Origin: Gordonia bronchialis DSM 43247
GTDB lineage: Bacteria > Actinomycetota > Actinomycetes > Mycobacteriales > Mycobacteriaceae
Assembly (NCBI RefSeq): GCF_000024785.1
Contig: NC_013441.1
Span: 3,534,001-3,598,000 of the forward strand
Direction of reading: 5' to 3'
DNA length: 64,000 nucleotides
The translations under genes were made by a program, and so were the position numbers. Numbering within the stretch: position 1 is the stretch's first letter; each line of letters begins with the position of its first letter. The notes beneath the pieces are model-generated. The model did not search any database. It saw only the letters and a list, made by a program, of their open reading frames with translations, and was not told the DNA's origin. This document shows positions 1-8,187 of the stretch, one piece after another.

Positions 1-1365
1 GATCCCGCGCCGGCGAACGGGCTGCGCACCGATCACCGGGCGCCGGGGAGCATCGAGATCCGGCCGGTGACCGGCCTGCCGGAGTTCACCGTCGACACCG
101 ACCTCGCCGACGAGATCGCCACCGCCGCACCATGGCTCGACTCGGGCGACGTGCTGGTGGTGACGAGCAAGATCATCTCCAAGGTGGAGGGCCGCATGGT
201 CGCCGCCCCGAGCGACCCCGAACAGCGCGACGCGCTGCGCCGGCGACTCGTCGACGACGAGTCGGTACGCGTACTGGCCCGCAAGAACCGCACGCTCATC
301 ACCGAGAACCGCATCGGACTCGTCCAGGCCGCGGCCGGGGTGGACGGCTCCAACGTGCCGGCCGACCAACTGGCCCTGCTGCCCGTCGACCCCGACGGTA
401 GTGCCGCGCGTCTGCGCGCCGCACTGGCCGAGCGCCTCGGCGTCGAGGTCGCGGTGATCATCACCGACACGATGGGACGGGCCTGGCGCAACGGCCAGAC
501 CGACGTGGCGATCGGGGCCGCCGGCATCGCCGTCTCCCATCCCTACGCCGGCGGCGTCGACGAACACGGGAATCCGTTGCTGGTCACCGACATCGCCGTC
601 GCCGACGAGGCCTCGGCTGCCGCCGACCTGGTCAAGGGAAAACTCGCCGGCGTGCCGATCGCGGTGGTCCGCGGACTCGATCCGGTCGACAACGGCACCA
701 CGGCAGCCGATCTCATCCGTCCCGCCGACGAAGACCTGTTCCGTCTGGGTACCGCCGAGGCCATCGCGCAGGGCCGACGGGAGGCGGTGCTCGCCCGCCG
801 CTCGGTTCGCGAGTTCGACCCGTCGCCGGTGCCGGCCGACGACATCCGCGCGGCACTCGGCGAGGCACTGACCGCGCCCGCCCCGCACCACACGCATCCG
901 GTGCGTTTCGTCTGGCTGCGATCGGCCGATCGGCGACGACGCCTGCTGGACGCGATGGCCCGCCAGTGGCGCGAAGACCTCGAATCCGACGGCAAGACAA
1001 CCGATTCCGTCGAGCGCAGGCTACGTCGTGGTCAGATCCTCTACGACGCACCGGAGGTGGTGATCCCCTTCCTGGTCGCCGACGGCGCACACGACTATCC
1101 GGACGCGCGGCGCACCGCCGCCGAGCACACGATGTTCACCGTCGCGGCGGGAGGCGCGGTGGCCAGCTTGCTGATCGCGTCGGCCGCGCGCGGGATCGGG
1201 AGCTGCTGGATCGGCTCGACCATCTTCGCCGCGTCCACCGTGCGGTCCGAACTCGGCCTGGCCGAGGACTGGGAACCGTTGGGCGCCATCGCACTCGGCT
1301 ACCCGGCAGCCGAACCCGAACTGCGAGTCGCGGCACCGACCGACGAGTGGGTGGTGGAGCTGTGA
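1..1365 (+). CDS. fbiB: F420-0:gamma-glutamyl ligase / FMN reductase FbiB, 5' truncated
   Basis: Bifunctional enzyme that finishes coenzyme F420: an N-terminal CofE-type ligase adds glutamates to F420-0 and a C-terminal nitroreductase-like FMN domain reduces dehydro-F420. The frame is open from base 1, and residues before the first internal GTG ([13 protein letters not shown]) still align with mycobacterial FbiB, so the true start lies outside the window. Family landmarks are LLVTD-like ligase motifs, [13 protein letters not shown], then the C-terminal half with [26 protein letters not shown] and [13 protein letters not shown]. The length is close to the usual ~450 residues. It ends in a GTGA overlap with the NUDIX gene, so the two are probably co-transcribed. 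Identification is firm; only the start is missing. Confidence 0.97.
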   Translation, partial: DPAPANGLRTDHRAPGSIEIRPVTGLPEFTVDTDLADEIATAAPWLDSGDVLVVTSKIISKVEGRMVAAPSDPEQRDALRRRLVDDESVRVLARKNRTLITENRIGLVQAAAGVDGSNVPADQLALLPVDPDGSAARLRAALAERLGVEVAVIITDTMGRAWRNGQTDVAIGAAGIAVSHPYAGGVDEHGNPLLVTDIAVADEASAAADLVKGKLAGVPIAVVRGLDPVDNGTTAADLIRPADEDLFRLGTAEAIAQGRREAVLARRSVREFDPSPVPADDIRAALGEALTAPAPHHTHPVRFVWLRSADRRRRLLDAMARQWREDLESDGKTTDSVERRLRRGQILYDAPEVVIPFLVADGAHDYPDARRTAAEHTMFTVAAGGAVASLLIASAARGIGSCWIGSTIFAASTVRSELGLAEDWEPLGAIALGYPAAEPELRVAAPTDEWVVEL

Positions 1366-1925
1366 GCCGGGAGTCGCTGCACGCCTCGACCGTCGACGCA
1401 CTCGTGTCCTGGTCGGCCCCGGACCCCGAGCAGGACGCCCTGCGACATGCCTACCTGGCTTTCCTGGCGGCTACCGACGACGCGTGTCTGCGCCGCTGCG
1501 AGGCCGGACACATCACCGCGTCGACGATCGTCGTCGACGCGTCCAGAGAGCATGTCCTGCTCACCCTGCACCCCCGGGTCGGCGCGTGGATTCAACTCGG
1601 CGGGCATTGCGAGCCGTCGGACGCCACCATCGCCGACGCCGCACTGCGCGAGGCCCGTGAGGAATCCGGAATCGCCGACCTCGAGCTGTCCGGGCCGATA
1701 GTGCACCTGCACACCCACCCGATCACGTGCTCGCTGGGCGTGCCCACCCGCCATCTCGACATCCGTTTCCGGGCCGTCACGCCGCCCACTGTCCACGGAG
1801 AACTGCCGGCCATCATGCGTAGCGACGAGTCCGTCGACCTGCGCTGGTGGCCGGTGGATGCGCTACCGGAATCGGCACGCTCCGGTGACATGGCGTCGCT
1901 GATCGCACGCGGCGTCGGGGCGTGA
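1362..1925 (+). CDS. NUDIX hydrolase
   Basis: Predicted nucleotide-diphosphate-linked hydrolase of 187 residues. The GTG start overlaps the fbiB stop (GTGA), which fixes the start and suggests translational coupling. The Nudix box is visible around residues 80-105 (GGHCEP...[11 protein letters not shown]); the REAREESGI half that supplies the metal ligands is intact, while the upstream Glu of the consensus is replaced, as is common in the actinobacterial GGHCE subgroup. Substrate is unknown. Location right after fbiB hints at a housekeeping or cofactor-clean-up role, but that is only context. The gene faces glgC across a gap of about 50 bases. Confidence 0.88.
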   Translation: MSRESLHASTVDALVSWSAPDPEQDALRHAYLAFLAATDDACLRRCEAGHITASTIVVDASREHVLLTLHPRVGAWIQLGGHCEPSDATIADAALREAREESGIADLELSGPIVHLHTHPITCSLGVPTRHLDIRFRAVTPPTVHGELPAIMRSDESVDLRWWPVDALPESARSGDMASLIARGVGA

Positions 1926-1953
1926 GAGCTCTCTGACACCGATCACCGGACAC

Positions 1954-1981
1954 ATCAGTTCAGACGCATCAGTTCAGACGC
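1954..1981. repeat. 14-bp exact tandem duplication over the glgC stop codon
   Basis: The 14-mer ATCAGTTCAGACGC occurs twice back to back. The right-hand copy contains the glgC stop codon and last codon, and the left-hand copy repeats them outside the gene. It looks like a recent slippage duplication between the convergent NUDIX and glgC genes. Confidence 0.9.
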
Positions 1982-3188
1982 GGATACCCTTGCCGACCGT
2001 GACCACACCGCCGGCCGAGACGGAGAACCGTTCGCGATCGTGAGCGGCGTCGACGCCGAGGTGTTCGCCCTCCCCGACCACGACGTTCTTGTCGAGGATC
2101 GCGTGACGGACCACCGCACCCTTGCACACGCGCGCGCCCGGCATCAGGACACTGCCCTCCACGATGGCGCCGTCCTCGATCAGGACATTGGACGACAGCA
2201 CCGAATCCCGGACGGTCGCAGCGGAAACGATGCACCCGGCACCCACCACCGAATCCTGCGCGATACCGCCCTGGACGAACTTGGCGGGCGGCAGATTGTG
2301 CGTCTCACCGCGAATCGGCCAGCGCAGGTTGTAGAGGTTGAAGATCGGGTGCACCGACACGAGATCCATGTGTGCGTCGTAGAAAGCGTCGAGCGTACCG
2401 ACGTCGCGCCAGTACCCCTTGTCGCGCTCGGTGGCCCCGGGTACCTCGTTGTCCTTGAAGTCGTAGACGTAGGCCGCGTTGCGCTCCACGAAGGCAGGGA
2501 TGATGTCTCCGCCCATGTCGTTATCGGAGTCGGGATTGGTGGCGTCGGCGCGGATCGCGTCCACGAGTGCCTCGGTGGTGAACACGTAGTTGCCCATGGA
2601 CGCGAATGTCGCGTCCGGGTCGTCCGGGGTGCCGGGCGGGTCGGCCGGCTTCTCCAGGAACCGGGTGATCAACCCGGACTCGTCGGAGTCGATGCACCCG
2701 AACGCGAAGGCCTCCGACCGGGGCACCCGGATGCCGGCCACGGTGACGTCGGCGCCGGAGTCGATGTGCGCCTGCACCATCTGCGAGGGATCCATCCGGT
2801 AGACGTGGTCGGCGCCGAAGACCACGATGTATTCCGGCTGCTCGTCGCTGATGAGGTTCATCGACTGGAAGATCGCGTCGGCACTGCCGGTGTACCAGCG
2901 CGGACCGAGCCGCTGCTGCGCGGGAACCGGGGTGATGTACTCGCCGTGAAATCCCGATGTCCACCAGGTCTGCGAGATGTGGCGGTCCAGTGAGTGCGAC
3001 TTGTACTGCGTCAGCACGCAAATCCGCTCGTAGCCCGCGTTCACCAGATTCGACAGGACGAAGTCGATCAGGCGGTAGGTACCGCCGAACGGCACGGCCG
3101 GCTTGGCACGGTCCATCGTCAACGGGTATAGGCGTTTACCCTCGCCGCCTGCGAGAACGATTCCGAGCACGTGCGGCTGTGATCTCAC
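1974..3188 (-). CDS. glgC: Glucose-1-phosphate adenylyltransferase GlgC
   Basis: Makes ADP-glucose from glucose-1-phosphate and ATP, the activated donor for glycogen and maltose-1-phosphate synthesis. 404 residues, the normal family length. The N-terminal nucleotidyltransferase domain shows the pyrophosphorylase signature ([13 protein letters not shown], residues ~12-24) and [15 protein letters not shown]; the C-terminal third has left-handed beta-helix hexapeptide repeats ([20 protein letters not shown] region). The start is a GTG preceded by TAAGTT with a 7-nt gap, which suggests a leaderless transcript. It is divergent from glgA, the same arrangement as Rv1213/Rv1212c. Confidence 0.97.
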   Translation of the reverse strand: MRSQPHVLGIVLAGGEGKRLYPLTMDRAKPAVPFGGTYRLIDFVLSNLVNAGYERICVLTQYKSHSLDRHISQTWWTSGFHGEYITPVPAQQRLGPRWYTGSADAIFQSMNLISDEQPEYIVVFGADHVYRMDPSQMVQAHIDSGADVTVAGIRVPRSEAFAFGCIDSDESGLITRFLEKPADPPGTPDDPDATFASMGNYVFTTEALVDAIRADATNPDSDNDMGGDIIPAFVERNAAYVYDFKDNEVPGATERDKGYWRDVGTLDAFYDAHMDLVSVHPIFNLYNLRWPIRGETHNLPPAKFVQGGIAQDSVVGAGCIVSAATVRDSVLSSNVLIEDGAIVEGSVLMPGARVCKGAVVRHAILDKNVVVGEGEHLGVDAAHDRERFSVSAGGVVTVGKGIRV

Positions 3189-3296
3189 ACCGTCAAACTT
3201 AACCGCGATCGATGCCCGAGGCCAGACGAATCGGTAGGCACGTCACGAGTGCCGACATGTTTTGTGACACCGATGGCGAACCGGCGTCGGGGGCAC

Positions 3297-3302
3297 TAGC
3301 GT
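3297..3302 (+). promoter_or_regulatory. -10 element of a leaderless glgA promoter
   Basis: TAGCGT lies 7 nt before the glgA ATG with no Shine-Dalgarno sequence, which predicts transcription starting at the A of the start codon. On the other strand TAAGTT sits 7 nt before the glgC GTG, so both divergent genes appear leaderless from one ~120-bp spacer. Confidence 0.6.
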
Positions 3303-3309
3303 CGTGGGC

Positions 3310-4476
3310 ATGAGGGTGGCCATGATGACACGCGAATACCCACCCGAGGTGTACGGCGGTGCCGGGGTCCACGTGACCGAATTGGTACGCCACCTCAGAG
3401 ACCTCGCGACCGTGGACGTGCACTGCATGGGCGCACCGCGCGACACCGCGTTTGTCTATGAACCCGATCCGGGCCTGGCCGGCGCCAATGCGGCCATCAC
3501 CACGCTGTCCACCGATCTCCGGATGGCCGTCGGCGCCGCGGGAGCCGACGTGGTGCACTCCCACACCTGGTACGCCGGACTGGCCGGACACCTCGCCGGC
3601 GAACTCCACGGCGTCCCGCACGTCCTCACCGCGCACTCGCTGGAACCGATGCGCCCGTGGAAAGCCGAGCAACTCGGTGGCGGATACCGGGTGTCGAGCT
3701 GGGTGGAGCGCAATGCCGTGGAATACGCGGACGCGGTGATCGCGGTCAGCGCGGGGATGCGCAACGACGTCTGCCAGACCTACCCGCGGCTCGACCCGGA
3801 GCGTGTTCACGTGGTGCGCAACGGAATCGACACGACAGCCTGGTATCGCGTCGACGATCCGTACGGCCCGGAATCGGCGCTCGTCTCGCTGGGCATCGAC
3901 CCGACGCGACCGATCGTCGCCTTCGTCGGACGCATCACCCGGCAGAAGGGCGTCGCCCATCTCGTGGCCGCCGCCCACCACTTCGACCCGGCCATCCAGC
4001 TCGTCTTGTGCGCGGGCGCACCGGACACCCCGGAGATCGGTGCGGAGGTGGAGGCGGCTGTCGCCGCGCTGTCGGCCACGCGGCCCGGCGTGTTCTGGGT
4101 CAGAGAGATGCTGCAGTTGCCACGCATTCGCGAAATACTCTCGGCAGCAACTGTTTTCGTCTGTCCATCGGTCTACGAACCGCTGGGTATCGTGAACCTG
4201 GAGGCAATGGCCTGTAGTACCGCGGTCGTTGCGTCGGAGGTCGGCGGTATCCCGGAAGTGGTCCGCGACAACGTGACCGGCCGGCTGGTCCGCTACGACC
4301 CGGTGGACCCGGAGGGCTTCGAGCGCGGGCTCGCCGAGGCCGTCAACGACGTCGTCGCCGATCCGCAGACGGCCGCGGCGATGGGGATCGCCGGCCGGGA
4401 ACGCGCCGAGAGCGAGTTCTCCTGGGCGGCCATCGCCGCGCAGACCCTCGAGGTCTACGAATCCGTGTTGCGCTGA
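3310..4476 (+). CDS. glgA: GT4 glycosyltransferase GlgA/GlgM (ADP-glucose-dependent)
   Basis: Glycosyltransferase using ADP-glucose. The mycobacterial orthologue (Rv1212c) has been reassigned as GlgM, which joins ADP-glucose to glucose-1-phosphate to give maltose-1-phosphate for the GlgE pathway; bacterial-type glycogen synthase is the older name. 388 residues from ATG at 3310 (MRVAMMTREYPPEVYGGAG matches the mycobacterial N-terminus; an upstream GTG would add two residues). GT-B fold signs: GGAGVHVTEL N-terminal glycine loop, VGRITRQKG, and the C-terminal retaining-GT signature PSVYEPLGIVNLEAMAC. Divergent from glgC and convergent with the methyltransferase gene. Confidence 0.95.
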   Translation: MRVAMMTREYPPEVYGGAGVHVTELVRHLRDLATVDVHCMGAPRDTAFVYEPDPGLAGANAAITTLSTDLRMAVGAAGADVVHSHTWYAGLAGHLAGELHGVPHVLTAHSLEPMRPWKAEQLGGGYRVSSWVERNAVEYADAVIAVSAGMRNDVCQTYPRLDPERVHVVRNGIDTTAWYRVDDPYGPESALVSLGIDPTRPIVAFVGRITRQKGVAHLVAAAHHFDPAIQLVLCAGAPDTPEIGAEVEAAVAALSATRPGVFWVREMLQLPRIREILSAATVFVCPSVYEPLGIVNLEAMACSTAVVASEVGGIPEVVRDNVTGRLVRYDPVDPEGFERGLAEAVNDVVADPQTAAAMGIAGRERAESEFSWAAIAAQTLEVYESVLR

Positions 4477-4517
4477 CCCTCGGTGGTCTCTACCGGTTGG
4501 GGTACCGACCAGCGAGG

Positions 4518-5420
4518 TCAGGCAACGGTGGGTCGGCACACGGTCACCGCGACCGAGACCGTCACATTCACCGCACCGTCGCCGGCGAACTCGGCGGCCA
4601 GGTCGGCGAAGTCGCTCTGCCGGAGGTGGAAGGCCGACGGGCCCATCCCGGCGAGATCGGCGATCGTCGACGCGGGAATGGTCACCTGGTGGGTGAGTTC
4701 ATGCTCGTCGATGATCTGCACGTGATCGGCCAGCGCGGCGTGCACGCGGGTGGATTTCGCGTCGTCGACCGACAGCATGCGCATCGGACCGACGATCTCT
4801 CCGAGGTGAGCGGGCAACGGGCGGACCAGGATCAGGACTCCGTCGGGGCGGAGCACGCGGACGAACTCGGCGACGTTGCGCGGCGAGAAGACCGACAACA
4901 CCACTGATGCACTGCCGTCGGCCACCGGCAGACCGCGCCAGATGTCGGCGACGACGGCGGTGAGCGGGACCGGACCGCGGGCGAGCGCGCGAGCGCTCTG
5001 CCGGGACAGGTCGACACCCAGACCACGAGGTGTGACACCACGATCGGCCGCGGCGGTCAGAGCGGCACGTAGATAATGCCCGCCGCCGGCCCCGGCGTCG
5101 ACGATCAGCGGTCGCCGTTCCGAGTTCGCGGAAACGAGAGCATCAGCGGCCAGCGTCGCGGTCGTCTCGACCACCTTCGCGAGAACACCGGCGCGGTGGA
5201 CCCGATCGCGCGCGGCCACCATTTCGGCGGTGTCGGCCCGCAACGTCCCCGACCGACCGTCGAGCAACGACACATAACCCTGGCGCGCGACGTCGAAAGT
5301 GTGTGCCGCCGAACAGCGTAGCGATCCGCCGACGATCTCCAAGGAACCCGCACACACGGGGCAACGCAGTACGTCGATCACCGCGGCGATGGCCGCCACC
5401 CGACCCGGCGTCTCAGTCAT
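4518..5420 (-). CDS. Putative 23S rRNA (guanine-N1)-methyltransferase, RlmA-like
   Basis: SAM-dependent methyltransferase of 300 residues. An N-terminal zinc-finger-like segment (LRCPVCAGSLEIVGGSLRCSAAHTFD, residues ~18-44) is followed by ARQGYVSLL, both typical of RlmA-type enzymes that methylate G745/G748 in 23S rRNA. The Rossmann SAM-binding motif is IVDAGAGGGHYLRA. Closely related actinobacterial TlrB/RlmA(II) proteins confer tylosin-type macrolide resistance, so a resistance role is possible but cannot be told from sequence. It converges with glgA and is not part of the syntenic block in M. tuberculosis, so it is a local insertion. Confidence 0.8.
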   Translation of the reverse strand: MTETPGRVAAIAAVIDVLRCPVCAGSLEIVGGSLRCSAAHTFDVARQGYVSLLDGRSGTLRADTAEMVAARDRVHRAGVLAKVVETTATLAADALVSANSERRPLIVDAGAGGGHYLRAALTAAADRGVTPRGLGVDLSRQSARALARGPVPLTAVVADIWRGLPVADGSASVVLSVFSPRNVAEFVRVLRPDGVLILVRPLPAHLGEIVGPMRMLSVDDAKSTRVHAALADHVQIIDEHELTHQVTIPASTIADLAGMGPSAFHLRQSDFADLAAEFAGDGAVNVTVSVAVTVCRPTVA

Positions 5421-5459
5421 CGGCGTGCCAGCAGGTCGGGCTGCCTACGTGCAGCGAGG

Positions 5460-5627
5460 TCAGCCGGTGACCCCGCGCAGTTCCTCCCCGAGTGCGGCGG
5501 CCTCGTCGGCGGTCAGCTCCACGACCAACCGTCCGCCGCCTTCGATCGGAATCCGGACAACGATCCCACGTCCTTCCTTGGCCGCTTCGAGGGGCCCGTC
5601 CCCAGTACGTGGCTTCATTGCCGCCAT
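5460..5627 (-). CDS. DUF3117 small conserved protein (Rv1211-like)
   Basis: 55-residue protein (MAAMKPRTGDGPLE...GRLVVELTADEAAALG) nearly identical in pattern to Rv1211 and other actinobacterial DUF3117 members; a longer reading of the frame extends further upstream, but the conserved N-terminus and a good Shine-Dalgarno (AAGGGAG about 8 nt before the ATG) support this start. Function unknown; the family is almost universal in Actinobacteria and Rv1211 has been proposed as a calmodulin-like protein. Lies between the methyltransferase and the DivIVA-like gene. Confidence 0.93.
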   Translation of the reverse strand: MAAMKPRTGDGPLEAAKEGRGIVVRIPIEGGGRLVVELTADEAAALGEELRGVTG

Positions 5628-5691
5628 TCTCAAGCTCCCTTCAACGACGTCCCTGCCAGGAACATGATACGTGCCCAGCACCTTCGACCCG

Positions 5692-6138
5692 TCAGGAGTG
5701 CGACGAGTCGGCGCCTCCGACCTGCTCCGAGCCGTCGGGCCGCGACGCCGAGACCGCCCCGGGGCCGGGCGGCGCGTGGTGGCCGGGGGGCGCCGTGCTG
5801 GTCGGATCGCTGTCGCCGATGGACGTCTCACCGGCCGGCCAGGCCCGCTCGTGCCGGTTATGCAGATCGGTGAGAACCCCACGCAGATCATCGATCTCGG
5901 CGGCCAGCCGGGCCAACGCCCAATCCACTTCGGCCGCCTTGTATCCGCGAAAGGTCTGGGCGAAACGCAGTGCGCGGACGTCATTGCCGGTGACCGCCGA
6001 CGACGGCAGCGTCGTCAGCGTGGCGTCGGGCTCGAGTGGCGGAAGTTCCTCACCGCGACCGAAAACAAACCACACGACGGCGAACACCACCGCGACGACG
6101 ACCGCCATGATCAGCAAATACAGCAAGATCGTCTGCAT
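5692..6138 (-). CDS. DivIVA-domain membrane-anchored protein (Rv1209-like)
   Basis: 148 residues. One N-terminal transmembrane helix (residues ~4-26, LLYLLIMAVVVAVVFAVVWF) is followed by a short DivIVA-like helical stretch (ALRFAQTFRGYKAAEVDWALARLAAEI, where the GYKxxEVD pattern is typical), then a Pro/Ser-rich tail. The same gene sits next to gpgS in mycobacteria. A role at the cell pole or division site is inferred from the DivIVA motif only. In M. tuberculosis the DNA glycosylase gene tagA lies between this gene and Rv1211; here no tagA is present. Confidence 0.85.
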   Translation of the reverse strand: MQTILLYLLIMAVVVAVVFAVVWFVFGRGEELPPLEPDATLTTLPSSAVTGNDVRALRFAQTFRGYKAAEVDWALARLAAEIDDLRGVLTDLHNRHERAWPAGETSIGDSDPTSTAPPGHHAPPGPGAVSASRPDGSEQVGGADSSHS

Positions 6139-6192
6139 GCGTCAATCTTGGCAGACGGCCCCGGACGCGACGGTGCGCCCCGGCCGCAGCTG

Positions 6193-7272
6193 TCAGGAAG
6201 CCATCTCCGTGTCGTCGAGTTCGGCGGGCCGGATGGTGTTCATCGGCGGTCGGTCCTCTAGATAGACCTCGGTGGTGTGCGGGGTGAACGAGCCGTCGGG
6301 CTCCGCGGTGAACTGGGTCAGGCCCACACCGGAATCGTCGAGTCCGCACCGGCGCATGAGGGTGCCCACGATCTGCCTGCTCATCACGCCGAGCTCGATC
6401 AGCGGCCGGTTGCGATGGGTGCGCACACCGAGATTCACCTGTCCGATGCCGCCGAGTCCGTACCGGTCGTAGGTGTCGATCAGCAGGCCGATCTCGACGC
6501 CGTAGCCGGGTGCGAACGGCACCGACGACAGCAGTTCGCGGGTGCCCGCATATTCGCCGCCGAGTGGCTGCAGCACGGCGGTCAGATCCGGCTTCTGCGA
6601 GGCCAGCAGCGGACGTGCGACGAGTTCGGTGACCCGACCGCCGCCGTTGGCGTCCTGGGTGCCCCCGGTGCGCAGGGGACGGCGGTAGTAACCCTTCACC
6701 AACTGGATCTCCGGGTTGATGAGCAGCGGGCCGAGCATCTTTGGCACGAACATCGGATCCGGATCGATCAGATCCGAGTCCACGAAAGCGATGATGTCGC
6801 CGGTGGTGACGGCGATGGACCGCCACAGGACCTCGCCCTTGCCCTTGACCGGGGTCAGTTCCGGGACGGCCTCCTCCCGAGAGATCACCTCGGCACCGGC
6901 CGCGTGGGCCAGCTCGGCGGTCGCGTCGGTCGATCCGGAGTCGAGCACCAGCAGTTCGTCGACAAGGGTGCCGACCAGCGGCCGGATGGTCGCGATGACG
7001 TCGGCGACGGTCTCCTCCTCGTTCAGTGCGGGCAACACCACCGAGACGGTGCGCCCGTTCTTGGCGGCGACGAGTTCGGCGATGGTCCAGTCGGGTTGTT
7101 CCCAGGTGTGCGTGCATGACCAGCTCTGCTTGCTGGTTGCGGTCTGCGCCGGGGTCGGCCAGATGGCCGTCCGGTCGCGATTGTTGGCGGCGGTGGCCGT
7201 TCGGGTGGTGGCCGGTCGGGCGGCCTTGCCTGCTGGACGGTTCTGTCGGGTTCGACGTGCCTGTTCGGTCAT
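6193..7272 (-). CDS. gpgS: Glucosyl-3-phosphoglycerate synthase GpgS
   Basis: Transfers glucose from UDP-glucose to 3-phosphoglycerate, first step towards methylglucose lipopolysaccharides that bind acyl chains in the cytoplasm. GT81/GT-A fold: SVVLPALNEEETV, VLDSGSTD, the metal-binding DSD motif in FVDSDLIDPDP, GGRVTELVARPLL and PFAPGYGVEIGLLID. 359 residues, about 35 longer than the mycobacterial enzyme owing to a basic, low-complexity N-terminal extension (residues 1-50, rich in Arg, Thr, Ala). Its ATG overlaps the folP2 stop (ATGA), so it is translated with folP2; the pair is conserved in mycobacteria (Rv1207-Rv1208). Confidence 0.95.
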   Translation of the reverse strand: MTEQARRTRQNRPAGKAARPATTRTATAANNRDRTAIWPTPAQTATSKQSWSCTHTWEQPDWTIAELVAAKNGRTVSVVLPALNEEETVADVIATIRPLVGTLVDELLVLDSGSTDATAELAHAAGAEVISREEAVPELTPVKGKGEVLWRSIAVTTGDIIAFVDSDLIDPDPMFVPKMLGPLLINPEIQLVKGYYRRPLRTGGTQDANGGGRVTELVARPLLASQKPDLTAVLQPLGGEYAGTRELLSSVPFAPGYGVEIGLLIDTYDRYGLGGIGQVNLGVRTHRNRPLIELGVMSRQIVGTLMRRCGLDDSGVGLTQFTAEPDGSFTPHTTEVYLEDRPPMNTIRPAELDDTEMAS

Positions 7273-8150
7273 GCGAGTCCCCTCACGGTTCGGGCGGGAG
7301 GTCTGATCCCGGCGATGGCAGCAACCATGTCGACCACGCGACGGGTGGCGGCGACCTCGTGGACGCGAAAGATCCGGGCGCCGTGGGCGGCGCTCAGAGC
7401 GGTCGCGGCGAGGGTCCCCTCCAGCCGTTGATCGAGATCCACACCCAGAGTCTCCCCCACAAAGTCCTTGTTGCTCAGCGCCATCAGCACCGGCCAGCCG
7501 GTATTAACAAGAACTTTCACGTCGCGTAACAAGGCCAGCCCGTGGTGGGTGTTCTTGCCGAAGTCGTGTGTCGGATCGATGACGATCGAGTCCCGGGCCA
7601 CCCCGGCTTCGGCGGCCCGTTCGGCCGCCCCACCCAGTTCGGCGACGACCTCGCCGACGATGTCGGCGTATCCGACGCGATGCGGACGGGTGCGGACGGT
7701 GGCGCCGCCGGTGTGCGAGCACACGATGCCCGCGCCGCGCGCGGCGGCCACCGAGACCAGGCCGGGGTCGGCGCCCGCCCAGGTGTCGTTGATGAGGTCC
7801 GCCCCGGCGGCGCAGGCCGCGTCGGCGACCTCGGCGCGCCAGGTGTCCACGCTGATGATCAGGTCCGGGTAGGACTCTCGAATCCACCCGATCATCGGGA
7901 CGACGCGCGCCGCTTCGGTCTCGGCGTCGACCTCCTCCCCCGGACCGGCCTTGACCCCACCGATGTCGACGATGTCGGCGCCCTCGGCGACGACCTGGGC
8001 GATGCGGGCCTGCGCCGCGTCGTCGGCGAAGCTGGCCCCCCGGTCGTAGAAGGAATCCGGTGTCCGGTTGACGATCGCCATCACCAGGGCGCGGTCGGTC
8101 GCCACCGGACGTCCGCACAGGGTGGGGCTCACGGAGTCGGCCTCGAGCAT
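7269..8150 (-). CDS. folP2: Dihydropteroate synthase homologue FolP2
   Basis: Pterin-binding TIM-barrel protein of 293 residues. Conserved segments: MAIVNRTPDSFYDRG, DIGGVKAGPGE, DTWRAEVADAACAAGADLINDTW, DPTHDFGKN, LMALSNKDFVGETLG and a C-terminal RVHEVAATRRV. The mycobacterial orthologue (Rv1207) is known not to act as a true dihydropteroate synthase despite the fold, and the VNRTPDSFYD and GGVKAGPGE variants seen here are those of the FolP2 clade, so true sulfonamide-target activity should not be assumed. Start chosen at the ATG giving MLEADSVSPTLCGRPVA; the reading frame continues upstream into fadD6 but without homology. Coupled to gpgS by a 4-bp overlap. Confidence 0.93.
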   Translation of the reverse strand: MLEADSVSPTLCGRPVATDRALVMAIVNRTPDSFYDRGASFADDAAQARIAQVVAEGADIVDIGGVKAGPGEEVDAETEAARVVPMIGWIRESYPDLIISVDTWRAEVADAACAAGADLINDTWAGADPGLVSVAAARGAGIVCSHTGGATVRTRPHRVGYADIVGEVVAELGGAAERAAEAGVARDSIVIDPTHDFGKNTHHGLALLRDVKVLVNTGWPVLMALSNKDFVGETLGVDLDQRLEGTLAATALSAAHGARIFRVHEVAATRRVVDMVAAIAGIRPPARTVRGLA

Positions 8151-8187
8151 GCGACCAGGGTACGGACGCTGCGGACCCGTCCGGTCC

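Noticed and set aside
2040..2993. Long plus-strand frame opposite glgC
   Set aside because: Mirror of glgC codons in a high-GC gene; no ribosome site or family match.
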